NCBI GenBank assembly: GCA_035564555.1 | Contig: DATMTS010000076.1 | Span: 1-34,504, forward strand | Source of the DNA: DATMTS01 sp035564555 | GTDB taxonomy: Bacteria; Actinomycetota; Actinomycetes; Actinomycetales; Microbacteriaceae | Length of the DNA stretch: 34,504 nt | Direction: 5' to 3' | Part shown: piece by piece, positions 1 through 6,797 of the stretch | Numbering within the stretch: the stretch's first letter is position 1 | Layout of the letters: every line of letters begins with the position of its first letter | Translations under genes and position numbers: made by a program | The notes under the pieces: generated by a model | The model's database searches: none | The model's input: only the letters and a program-made list of their open reading frames with translations | What the model was told of the DNA's origin: nothing

Positions 1-2079
1 CAGCGTCCCGGCGGCTTCCAGCGTCCCGGCGGCGCCGGTACCGGAGCAGGTGCGGGAACCGGAGCCGGTGGCTTCCAGCGCCCCGGCGGCGGTTTCGGCG
101 GCCCACGCCCCGGTGGTGGTGGCCGTGGTCGCGGTCCCGGCGGTGGCACGGCCGGCGCGTTCGGCCGCGGTGGCGGCAAGAGCAAGGCCCGCAAGTCGAA
201 GCGTACGAAGCGGCAAGAGTTCGAGATGCGCGAGGCGCCGTCGATCGGCGGCGTGAGCGTACCTCGCGGCGACGGCAACACGATCGTCCGTCTGCGCCGC
301 GGTGCGTCGATCAGTGATTTCGCCGACAAGATCGACGCGAGTCCCGGAAACCTGGTCACCGTGCTGTTCCACCTCGGTGAGATGGCCACGGCGACCGAGT
401 CGCTCGACGAGGCGACCTTCGAGGTGCTCGGCGACGAACTGGGTTACAAGATCCAGATCGTCTCGCCCGAGGACGAAGACAAAGAGCTGCTCGAAGGCTT
501 CGACATCGACCTGGAGGCCGAGCTCGACGAGGAGAGCGACGAAGACCTTGAGGTGCGCCCGCCGGTGGTCACCGTCATGGGTCACGTCGACCACGGTAAG
601 ACGCGCCTGCTGGATGCCATCCGCAACGCGAACGTCATCGCGGGCGAGGCCGGCGGCATCACGCAGCACATCGGTGCGTACCAGGTGTCGGTGGAGCACG
701 ACGGCAACGAGCGCGCGATCACGTTCATCGACACGCCGGGCCACGAGGCGTTCACCGCCATGCGTGCCCGTGGCGCCCAGGTGACCGACATCGCGATCCT
801 CGTGGTCGCGGCCGACGACGGCATCATGCCGCAGACGATCGAAGCACTGAACCACGCTCAGGCGGCGAACCTGCCGATCGTGGTCGCGGTGAACAAGATC
901 GACAAGCCGGACGCGAACCCCGCCAAGGTGCGCCAGCAGCTCACAGAGTTCGGTCTGGTCGCCGAGGAGTACGGCGGCGACGTGATGTTCGTCGACGTCT
1001 CGGCACGCGAGAACGTCGGCATCCAGAACCTGCTCGATGCCGTGCTGCTCACGGCCGACGCCGGGCTCGATCTGCGGGCGAACCCGAACAAGGATGCCCG
1101 CGGTGTCGCGATCGAGGCCAAGCTCGACAAGGGCCGCGGTGCGGTTGCCACTGTGCTCATCCAGTCGGGAACGCTGCAGGTCGGCGACTCGATCGTTGCG
1201 GGCACAGCCTACGGACGTGTCCGTGCGATGGCAGACGAGAACGGCGAGACGGTCGAGTTCGCGACGCCTTCTCGTCCCGTTCAGGTGCAAGGTCTGTCGA
1301 CGGTGCCCCGCGCCGGCGACACATTCATCGTGACCGAAGAAGACCGCACCGCCCGGCAGATCGCCGAGAAGCGCGAAGCCGCCGAGCGCAACGCCCAACT
1401 CGCCAAGGCCCGCAAGCGCATCAGCCTGGAAGACTTCACGCGTGCCCTTGAAGAGGGCAAGGTCGAGTCGCTCAACCTCATCATCAAGGGTGACGTCTCG
1501 GGTGCCGTCGAGGCTCTCGAGGAGTCGTTGCTCAAGATCGAGGTCGACGACTCGGTTCAGCTGCGCATCCTGCACCGCGGTGTCGGCGCGATCACCGAGA
1601 GCGATATCGACCTGGCGACGATCGACAACGCGATCGTGATCGGGTTCAATGTGCGCCCCGACGTCAAGGCGCGCGAACGCGCAGCACGCGAGGGCGTCGA
1701 CGTGCGCTTCTATTCGGTGATCTACAACGCGATCGAGGACATCGAGCAGTCCCTGACCGGCATGCTCAAGCCCGAGTTCGAAGAGGTGCAGTCCGGTATC
1801 GCCGAGATCCGCGAGGTGTTCCGTTCCTCCAAGTTCGGAAACATCGCCGGTGTGGTCGTGCGCAGCGGTACCATCACCCGCAACGCGAAGGCGCGCGTCA
1901 TCCGCGACGGCGTCGTGCTTGCCGACGGACTCGCCATCGAGTCGCTACGCCGGTTCAAGGATGACGTCACGGAGGTTCGCACGGACTTCGAGGCCGGAAT
2001 CGGCCTCGGCAAGTTCAACGACATCCGCGAGGGTGACGAGATCGAGACGATCGAGATGCGGGAGAAGCCGAGAGGCTAG
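1..2079 (+). CDS. infB: translation initiation factor IF-2 (5'-truncated by window edge)
   Basis: IF-2 is the GTPase that brings initiator fMet-tRNA to the 30S subunit and promotes 70S joining. The reading frame is open from base 1, so the start lies upstream; 692 residues are visible. Residues 1 to about 60 are a Gly/Arg/Pro-rich low-complexity stretch typical of actinobacterial IF-2, followed by a Lys/Arg patch and the IF2-N domain. The G domain shows G1 GHVDHGKT (residues 194-201), G3 DTPGHEAF, G4 NKID and a G5-like SA, followed by the EF-Tu-like domain 2, the linker and the C-terminal fMet-tRNA-binding domain ending at a TAG. Full-length actinobacterial IF-2 is usually 900 or more residues, so roughly 200-300 are missing upstream. 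A strong hairpin follows the stop, separating it from rbfA. Confidence 0.98.
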   Translation, partial: QRPGGFQRPGGAGTGAGAGTGAGGFQRPGGGFGGPRPGGGGRGRGPGGGTAGAFGRGGGKSKARKSKRTKRQEFEMREAPSIGGVSVPRGDGNTIVRLRRGASISDFADKIDASPGNLVTVLFHLGEMATATESLDEATFEVLGDELGYKIQIVSPEDEDKELLEGFDIDLEAELDEESDEDLEVRPPVVTVMGHVDHGKTRLLDAIRNANVIAGEAGGITQHIGAYQVSVEHDGNERAITFIDTPGHEAFTAMRARGAQVTDIAILVVAADDGIMPQTIEALNHAQAANLPIVVAVNKIDKPDANPAKVRQQLTEFGLVAEEYGGDVMFVDVSARENVGIQNLLDAVLLTADAGLDLRANPNKDARGVAIEAKLDKGRGAVATVLIQSGTLQVGDSIVAGTAYGRVRAMADENGETVEFATPSRPVQVQGLSTVPRAGDTFIVTEEDRTARQIAEKREAAERNAQLAKARKRISLEDFTRALEEGKVESLNLIIKGDVSGAVEALEESLLKIEVDDSVQLRILHRGVGAITESDIDLATIDNAIVIGFNVRPDVKARERAAREGVDVRFYSVIYNAIEDIEQSLTGMLKPEFEEVQSGIAEIREVFRSSKFGNIAGVVVRSGTITRNAKARVIRDGVVLADGLAIESLRRFKDDVTEVRTDFEAGIGLGKFNDIREGDEIETIEMREKPRG

Positions 2080-2107
2080 TCGTGTGTCCGGGTTGCCGGA
2101 CGCATGC

Positions 2108-2150
2108 GGAGTGCCGGGATCCTTCCCTCGCGGAAGGATCCCGGCGCTCC
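2108..2150 (+). terminator. strong hairpin terminator after infB
   Basis: A 19-bp stem (2108-2126 with 2132-2150, one G-T wobble) closes over the 5-nt loop CTCGC. It lies 28 nt after the infB stop. There is no long T-run directly behind it, although a TTTTT occurs at about 2167-2171. The stem is far longer than expected by chance. It probably ends most infB transcription before rbfA. Confidence 0.8.
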
Positions 2151-2206
2151 TTCTGGTCGGGACGCGTTTTTCAAGGGCGCATCGATCGCCGGGTAGAAGA
2201 GAAAGC

Positions 2207-2212
2207 TAGGTT
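2207..2212 (+). promoter_or_regulatory. candidate -10 box for rbfA
   Basis: TAGGTT lies 5 nt before the rbfA ATG, downstream of the infB hairpin. It fits the TANNNT plus 5-7 nt plus start-codon pattern seen at many genes in this window, so rbfA may be made from a near-leaderless transcript. No clear -35 box is visible. Confidence 0.4.
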
Positions 2213-2217
2213 GAGAC

Positions 2218-2727
2218 ATGGCTGATGAGGCACGGGCGAGGAAGCTCGCCGACCGGATCAAGGTCATCATCGCGAAGAGGCTCGACCGGGGGTTGCGCGA
2301 TCCCCGACTGGGGTTCGTGACGATCACCGACGTGCGTGTCACGGGGGACCTGCAGCACGCCAGCGTGTTCTACACCGTGTACGGCAGCGAACAGGAGCGC
2401 ACAGACTCGGCCGCAGCGCTGAAGGCGGCGACGGGGATGCTGCGCACCGAGGTGGGCAAGAACATCACCTCTCGGCTCACCCCGAGCCTCGAGTTCATCC
2501 ACGACGCGATCCCGGAGAACGCGGCGCAGATCGAGGAACTGCTGCGCAGGGCGCACGAGCAGGACGAGTCGGTCGCCACGATCGCGGCATCCGCGGAGTA
2601 CGCCGGCGACGAAGATCCCTACGTCAAACCGCGTGATCTCGACGCAGACGAGATCGACGACGATGAACTCGACGACGATGACCAACCCGATGCCGCCGCC
2701 GGGCAGCGCGGCGAGCAGGCTCCCTGA
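2218..2727 (+). CDS. rbfA: 30S ribosome-binding factor RbfA
   Basis: RbfA binds the maturing 30S subunit near the 5' end of 16S rRNA and is needed for late assembly and cold adaptation. The 169-residue product has the family's single KH-type domain over residues 1 to about 115, with conserved segments RIKVIIAKRL, RDPRLGFVTIT and the late RLTPSLEFIHD. An acidic tail (DLDADEIDDDELDDDD region, about residues 140-155) extends past the fold, as in other actinobacterial RbfA proteins. The ATG start matches the usual family N-terminus. In most bacteria truB follows immediately; here truB is about 7.3 kb away, beyond an accessory block. The next gene is convergent. Confidence 0.97.
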   Translation: MADEARARKLADRIKVIIAKRLDRGLRDPRLGFVTITDVRVTGDLQHASVFYTVYGSEQERTDSAAALKAATGMLRTEVGKNITSRLTPSLEFIHDAIPENAAQIEELLRRAHEQDESVATIAASAEYAGDEDPYVKPRDLDADEIDDDELDDDDQPDAAAGQRGEQAP

Positions 2728-2760
2728 GCCAGCCCTCGCTCGCCGGCCGTCGAAGGGCGT

Positions 2761-2779
2761 AGGCGCGTCCGGCGCGCCT
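2761..2779. terminator. GC-rich hairpin between convergent genes
   Basis: AGGCGCG (2761-2767) and CGCGCCT (2773-2779) form a perfect 7-bp stem over a TCCGG loop. It sits between rbfA and the convergent J-domain gene and touches the latter's stop codon. It could end transcription from both sides; there is no T-tract. Confidence 0.45.
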
Positions 2780-3720
2780 CAGGCGAAGCGGATGCCCTGC
2801 TGCAGCCGGGTGCGCACCTCGAAGAGTTCGGTGCCGTCCGGGCGCGGTGATCCCGGCACTCCCATCCGCAGCAGCCCCGGCAGGAACGACGCCTGCGCGA
2901 CCACGAGCGCGATGCCGCGAGAGGTGCCGGCGACGCGGAACGAATCGTCGAAGGCTTCGTCGGGTACGGCTACGACTGCTGCGCCGAACCGCACCCTGGT
3001 CTGTTTGCCCAGACCCCGGGCCTTCGACGCCAGAGTGTGCAACGGGGAGTGATCCACACCGTCGCCGACGAGGTCGCCGCGATGCAGTTTCACCGGGGTT
3101 CCCCAGTCTTCGGATTGAACGGCGAACAGGCCGGTGGGCCCGAGCACGACGTGATCGATCTTCGGCAGCGCGGAGCCGCCGCCGCGCGGGTCGACCGCGA
3201 CGTCGTGCCAGATCGTGTAGCCGATGCCCAGCGACACCAGCGCGCGAGCCGCCGCCTCCTCCGCCAACGCGTCGGCGAGCGCGTGCCGGATCTCGCGCGG
3301 CGCCGAGCGCACGAGGGTCGGATCGTAAGGGTCGGTGAGGGTCTGACCCTGCCCGGACCACTCGCGCATCAGTGTGAGGAACCGCTCTCGCTGCAGGCCC
3401 CCGGGATGCCCGTGGCTTCGTGCCTTCGGTCGGGTGTCGGTGCCGGTCGTACGGGTGCGCGCTGCGGGTGCCGCCGGTGCCCAGGCCGGGTGCTCCTCGC
3501 GGGTCGCGGGCCGTCCGCGGTCGTACGCCGCGCGGCTCTCCACGGTGCCGACGGCGGCCCACGCACGTTGCACGGCGTCGAAGCGCGCCGCCGAGCCGCC
3601 CGTATCGGGGTGCGTCTGCCGCAGCAGACGGCGGTACGCCCGGCGCAACTCCTCCTGGCTGACGGTGGGCGCCACTCCGAGCACCTCGTACGGCGAGGCG
3701 GAGAGCGGGCTGTCGGGCAT
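2779..3720 (-). CDS. J-domain protein with degenerate NERD-like domain
   Basis: A 313-residue protein. Residues 9-67 form a DnaJ J-domain with the invariant HPD tripeptide at 37-39 (RQTHPDTGG), which normally stimulates DnaK-type ATPases. After a Pro/Ala/Arg linker, residues about 185-210 (KIDHVVLGPTGLFAVQ, then SEDW) match the core of the NERD (nuclease-related) domain. The NERD E-x-K pair reads Q-S-E here, so nuclease activity is doubtful. It lacks the Gly/Phe and zinc-finger regions of true DnaJ, so it is a specialised co-chaperone-like protein of unknown client. I chose ATG 3720 because the J-domain starts at once after it and a TATTGT -10-like box lies upstream near 3760-3765. A GTG at 3828 would add a Pro-rich leader. 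It stands alone on this strand; the convergent neighbour is rbfA. Confidence 0.82.
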   Translation of the reverse strand: MPDSPLSASPYEVLGVAPTVSQEELRRAYRRLLRQTHPDTGGSAARFDAVQRAWAAVGTVESRAAYDRGRPATREEHPAWAPAAPAARTRTTGTDTRPKARSHGHPGGLQRERFLTLMREWSGQGQTLTDPYDPTLVRSAPREIRHALADALAEEAAARALVSLGIGYTIWHDVAVDPRGGGSALPKIDHVVLGPTGLFAVQSEDWGTPVKLHRGDLVGDGVDHSPLHTLASKARGLGKQTRVRFGAAVVAVPDEAFDDSFRVAGTSRGIALVVAQASFLPGLLRMGVPGSPRPDGTELFEVRTRLQQGIRFA

Positions 3721-3843
3721 CGAGGGCTTTCGGGTCAAGAGGTCTGTCACGACAATACACAGCAAAAGTCGGCGTGCCGTTGGGCCGGTCCGCGCCGGCG
3801 GAGGTGCCTCGGGCGGTGCGTCCGCCACGGCGCTCGGCTGCGG

Positions 3844-4797
3844 TCAGCCGACGGCGGTGAACGAACTGCGGTACCGGCTCGGCGGCACACCCACCTCGCG
3901 ATCGAAATGGTGCCGGAAGAGGGTGGCACTGCCGAACCCGCATTGCCGCGCGATCTCATCGATCGACAGCGTGCTCGTCTCCAGTAGCAGCCGCGCGTGC
4001 AGGATGCGCTGCCTCGTCAGCCATTGCATGGGCGTCACGCCGGTCTCGGCGACGAACCGGCGGGCGAAGCTGCGCGGCGACATGTGCGCGCGATCTGCGA
4101 GGGCAGACACGGTGTGCTGCTCCTGGAGGCGCTCGTTCAGGTAGTCGATCACGTCGCTGAGCGTGTCGGCTCGCGTTTCGGGTATCGGGCGTTCGATGTA
4201 CTGACGTTGACCGCCGTCGCGTTGCGGTGGCACGACCATGCTGCGCGCGATGGTGTTGGCCGCAGTGCTGCCTAATTCCCGGCGGACCAGATGCAGGCAG
4301 GCGTCCACGCCCGCAGCCGTGCCGGCGCTGGTCACCAGGTCGCCGTCGTCGACGAACAGCACGCAGGGATCGACGTGAGCTTTCGGGAACCGCTCCTGGA
4401 GCCGATCCGCGTAGCGCCAATGGGTCGTGCATTCCCGGCCGTCGAGCAGCCCGGCCGCGCCGAGGATGAACGCACCGGAGCACACGCTGAGCAGGGTGGC
4501 TCCCCGAGCGGATGCCCGTTGCAGCCCGGCGAGCAATTCGGGCGGATACTCGTCACGGATCGTGGCGGCCGGCACGGCGATCAGGTCGGCATCCTCCATG
4601 GCGTCCAACCCGTACGGCGGAGTCACCGCGGCGCCGACGGCGCTGTGCAGCGGGACACCGGGTTCGACACCGCACACGCGGAAGTCGAAGCGCGGAACGC
4701 CGGCGTCGCTGCGGTCGAGCCCGAACACCTCGCAGACGAGTCCGAACTCGAACATGGCGAGGTCGTCGACCAGCGGCACCGCAACAGACTTCAGCAC
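3844..4797 (-). CDS. GlxA-type transcriptional regulator (DJ-1/PfpI plus AraC HTH)
   Basis: The 317-residue protein pairs an N-terminal DJ-1/PfpI (class I amidotransferase-like) domain, residues 1 to about 190, with a C-terminal AraC/XylS double helix-turn-helix, about 215-310. The nucleophile-elbow cysteine is present in LLSVCSGAF (Cys106). The AraC part shows MSPRSFARRF and the second-HTH signature IDEIARQCGFGSATLFRHHF. Family members usually sense small metabolites or act on stress; the ligand cannot be read here. The start is GTG at 4797, with AGGA about 8 nt upstream and TAGGAT 7 nt upstream. It is divergent from a 70-residue protein gene, and the shared intergenic region has repeats that could be its operators. 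Confidence 0.88.
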   Translation of the reverse strand: MLKSVAVPLVDDLAMFEFGLVCEVFGLDRSDAGVPRFDFRVCGVEPGVPLHSAVGAAVTPPYGLDAMEDADLIAVPAATIRDEYPPELLAGLQRASARGATLLSVCSGAFILGAAGLLDGRECTTHWRYADRLQERFPKAHVDPCVLFVDDGDLVTSAGTAAGVDACLHLVRRELGSTAANTIARSMVVPPQRDGGQRQYIERPIPETRADTLSDVIDYLNERLQEQHTVSALADRAHMSPRSFARRFVAETGVTPMQWLTRQRILHARLLLETSTLSIDEIARQCGFGSATLFRHHFDREVGVPPSRYRSSFTAVG

Positions 4798-4804
4798 GGC
4801 TCAC

Positions 4805-4876
4805 ATCCTAGTGGCAGTATCTTTGTGAAGATAGTCTGCGTCCAACCTGGTGGCAGAATTTAGATGATCGTAGCGT
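4805..4876. promoter_or_regulatory. divergent promoter region with repeats and palindrome
   Basis: This 86-bp intergenic gap carries TATCTT-TGTG-AAGATA (4818-4833), a 6-bp inverted repeat, and two copies of TGGCAG(T/A)AT (4812-4820 and 4851-4859) whose starts are 39 bp apart. A leftward -10 candidate TAGGAT (4805-4810) lies 7 nt before the GlxA-type gene. A rightward TAGCGT (4871-4876) lies 7 nt before the small gene. The palindrome and repeats are plausible sites for the GlxA-type regulator, which is inference. Confidence 0.45.
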
Positions 4877-4883
4877 TTGAGCC

Positions 4884-5096
4884 ATGACAAGTGGAACGTG
4901 GTTGCAGGGCATCGAACACGGCTGGACGCGACGGGTTCCGCGCGCCGAGCGAGTGCACCGGGGCGAGCGGCGCTTCGCGGTGAGCGAGTGGCTTCCCGCG
5001 GCCATTCAGGCACGCGGAGGCACGGCGAATCGCGACAATGAGCGTCTCTATCGCGATCTTCAGGCGGCCCGCGACGCCCGCGACTCCGTCAGCTAG
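4884..5096 (+). CDS. small charged hypothetical protein (70 aa)
   Basis: A 70-residue protein rich in Arg, Glu and Ala with no transmembrane segment or known motif that I recognise. Its C-terminal half (NRDNERLYRDLQAARDARD) looks like one amphipathic helix. Support for it being a gene: a TAGCGT -10-like box exactly 7 nt before the ATG, as at other genes here; a position directly divergent from the GlxA-type regulator; and a reasonable fit of codons to the local bias. There is no Shine-Dalgarno. Function unknown; being a target of the divergent regulator is only an inference. Confidence 0.5.
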   Translation: MTSGTWLQGIEHGWTRRVPRAERVHRGERRFAVSEWLPAAIQARGGTANRDNERLYRDLQAARDARDSVS

Positions 5097-5108
5097 CGGA
5101 GCGCGAGC

Positions 5109-5140
5109 ACGCCCGGCGGACACGGGGCGTCCCCGGGCGT
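5109..5140. terminator. possible bidirectional hairpin
   Basis: ACGCCCGG (5109-5116) and CCGGGCGT (5133-5140) can form an 8-bp stem around a 16-nt GC-rich loop. It fills the gap between the 70-residue gene and the convergent mutY. The large loop and absent T-tract make this weak. Confidence 0.3.
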
Positions 5141-6039
5141 CAGGGCAATTCGTACCCGTCGTGCGCGCGCACCGCGAGCCCGTCGTCGAGCAAACCGGAG
5201 ATCGCTCGAGCGAACTGCTCGGCGTCGGGCCACACGCGTTCGAGCTCGGCCTCGGCCATCGGCGCCTGAGCGCTGCGCAGCTCGCGCATGATCGCCCCGC
5301 GCGCTTGCCGGTCGCTTCCCTCGTAGCGTTTCTGAACCGTCTTCCGGGGTCCCTGGTAGCTCGGATGACCGGCCGAGCGCCAGGCGCACAGCGAAGCGAT
5401 CGGGCACTCTTCGCAGCGCGGCGCCCGGGCCGTGCAGAGCACCGCTCCGAGTTCCATGGTCCCCGCGTTCAGCGCCCGCGCGGCGGCCTCGTCACTCGGC
5501 AGCAGCGCCTCCATCTGCGCAAGGTCGCGGCGGGCGTTCGGCGGTGGCGGTTCCGCCTGCCCGGTCAGTGCGCGCGCGAGCACGCGCCGCACGTTCGTAT
5601 CGACAACCGGATGCCTCCGGCCGTAGGCGAAGGCGGCGACGGCGCGCGCCGTGTAGTCGCCGACGCCCGGCAGCGCGAGCAACGTGTCGACATCGTCGGG
5701 AACGACTCCGCGGTGTGTCTGCGTGATGATCACCGCGCAGGCGTGCAACCAAAGCGCACGCCGTGGGTAGCCGAGCCGCGCCCAGGCGCGGACGGCCTCG
5801 CCCGGAGGCACGGCGGCAAGGGATGCCGGAGTCGGCCAGCGCTGCAGCCAGGCCTCCAAGTGCGGTACGACACGACTCACGGGCGTCTGCTGCAGCATGA
5901 ACTCGCTGACGAGCGTTCCCCAGGCGCTGAAACCGTCGCGCCGCCAGGGCAGGTCTCGTGCGTTCCTGGCGAACCAGTCGATGATCGCCTCGGCGAGCAC
6001 GCCGACGTCGCGGGCGGCGTCATCGGGGCCGGCCGTCAT
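5140..6039 (-). CDS. mutY: A/G-specific adenine DNA glycosylase MutY
   Basis: MutY removes adenine mispaired with 8-oxoguanine. The 299-residue protein has the HhH-GPD fold: catalytic Glu46 in SEFMLQQT, helix-hairpin-helix LPGVGDYTA, and the essential Asp147 in HPVVDTNVRR. The [4Fe-4S] ligands follow with the exact family spacing C-x6-C-x2-C-x5-C (Cys202, 209, 212, 218). The last 75 or so residues look like a short winged-helix segment rather than the NUDIX-like 8-oxoG-reading domain of the roughly 350-residue E. coli enzyme, so 8-oxoG recognition may differ. The start is ATG 6039, with GGAGG 8 nt upstream; longer upstream frames lack family similarity. It is divergent from the uridine-kinase-like gene. 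Confidence 0.95.
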   Translation of the reverse strand: MTAGPDDAARDVGVLAEAIIDWFARNARDLPWRRDGFSAWGTLVSEFMLQQTPVSRVVPHLEAWLQRWPTPASLAAVPPGEAVRAWARLGYPRRALWLHACAVIITQTHRGVVPDDVDTLLALPGVGDYTARAVAAFAYGRRHPVVDTNVRRVLARALTGQAEPPPPNARRDLAQMEALLPSDEAAARALNAGTMELGAVLCTARAPRCEECPIASLCAWRSAGHPSYQGPRKTVQKRYEGSDRQARGAIMRELRSAQAPMAEAELERVWPDAEQFARAISGLLDDGLAVRAHDGYELP

Positions 6040-6070
6040 CGTCACGACCTCCACGATAATGCGATCGCCG

Positions 6071-6076
6071 TAAGCT
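6071..6076 (+). promoter_or_regulatory. leaderless-type -10 box
   Basis: TAAGCT is followed by exactly 6 nt and then the ATG at 6083, with no Shine-Dalgarno in between. This spacing puts the expected transcription start at or next to the A of ATG. Confidence 0.5.
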
Positions 6077-6082
6077 CGAAGC

Positions 6083-6769
6083 ATGCAACTGGTCACGACT
6101 CCGCGGGTGGCGCTGCTACGCCGGTTGCGTGCCGAGATCACGCACAACTATCCGGCGGGCCGGGTCGCCATCGCGGTCGACGGCGTGCCCGGATCGGGCA
6201 CCACCGAGTTCGCCGACGGCCTCGCAGCCGTGTTCGCCGAGGCGGGCACCGCGACGGCCAGGGCGAGCATTGACGACTTCCACCGGCCGCGCGCCGAACG
6301 GCATCAGGGCGAGGCGGATCAGGCACGCGAATACTACGAGCGCTCCTTCGACTACCGGACGCTGCGGCGGGTGCTCATCGATCCGTTCCGGATGGCCGGA
6401 AGTGCGGGGTTCCAGACCGACGCCTTCGACGTGCGTCGTGACGCTCCCACGGTGAGCAGTTGGCGCACCGGTCCGGCCGACCTGGTGCTCGTCATCGACG
6501 GCGTCTTCCTGAACCGCCCGGAACTCAGCGGCACGTGGAACTACTCCGTGTACCTCGACGTGCCGCTGGCTCAGGCATACGCGCGCCTGGCCGAGACTGC
6601 GGGACGTGACGCCGACCCGGGCGCGGCATCCAATTCCCGGTATGTCGGCGCGTTTCAGCGGTACGAATCGGAGGTGCAGCCGTCGCTGAAGGCGTCGGCC
6701 GTGATCGACAACCGCGAGCCGGAGCATCCCAGGCGCGTTTTCCCCGACGTCGGATGCGCCTGCGGCTGA
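6083..6769 (+). CDS. uridine-kinase-like P-loop protein with altered Walker A
   Basis: A 228-residue protein resembling the uridine kinase/phosphoribulokinase P-loop family: an N-terminal VAIAVDGVPGSG strand-loop, then SIDDFHRPR (like the SMDDFY-type substrate Asp motif), FDYRTLRRVLIDPF, and the Walker B-like strand LVLVIDGVFL. The Walker A sequence at residues 34-41 is GVPGSGTT, where GxxGxGK(S/T) is expected, so the phosphate-binding Lys is Thr40. ATP-dependent uridine phosphorylation is therefore uncertain. The rest of the fold is intact and codon use is normal, so it is not an obvious pseudogene. Its start is leaderless-type. It is divergent from mutY and convergent with the reductase gene. 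Confidence 0.82.
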   Translation: MQLVTTPRVALLRRLRAEITHNYPAGRVAIAVDGVPGSGTTEFADGLAAVFAEAGTATARASIDDFHRPRAERHQGEADQAREYYERSFDYRTLRRVLIDPFRMAGSAGFQTDAFDVRRDAPTVSSWRTGPADLVLVIDGVFLNRPELSGTWNYSVYLDVPLAQAYARLAETAGRDADPGAASNSRYVGAFQRYESEVQPSLKASAVIDNREPEHPRRVFPDVGCACG

Positions 6770-6787
6770 CCGCGGTGCGCCTGCGGC
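6755..6787 (+). repeat. 12-bp direct repeat at a gene end
   Basis: TGCGCCTGCGGC occurs at 6755-6766 and again at 6776-6787, spanning the stop codon of the uridine-kinase-like gene. This may be a small local duplication that extended or trimmed the C-terminus. No function is evident. Confidence 0.5.
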
Positions 6788-6797
6788 AGACCCGGAT

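Noticed and set aside
1..190. Repetitive GGC/GGT-rich DNA at the window start, considered as a tandem repeat element
   Set aside because: It encodes the in-frame Gly/Arg/Pro-rich N-terminal region of IF-2, which is normal in actinobacteria.
3721..3828. GTG start at 3828 for the J-domain protein
   Set aside because: Adds a Pro-rich leader, and a -10-like box (near 3760-3765) would then lie inside the gene; ATG 3720 places the J-domain at the N-terminus.
6755..6787. 12-bp direct repeat considered as an insertion target duplication
   Set aside because: Only 9 bp separate the copies and there is no element between them; a slippage duplication is simpler.
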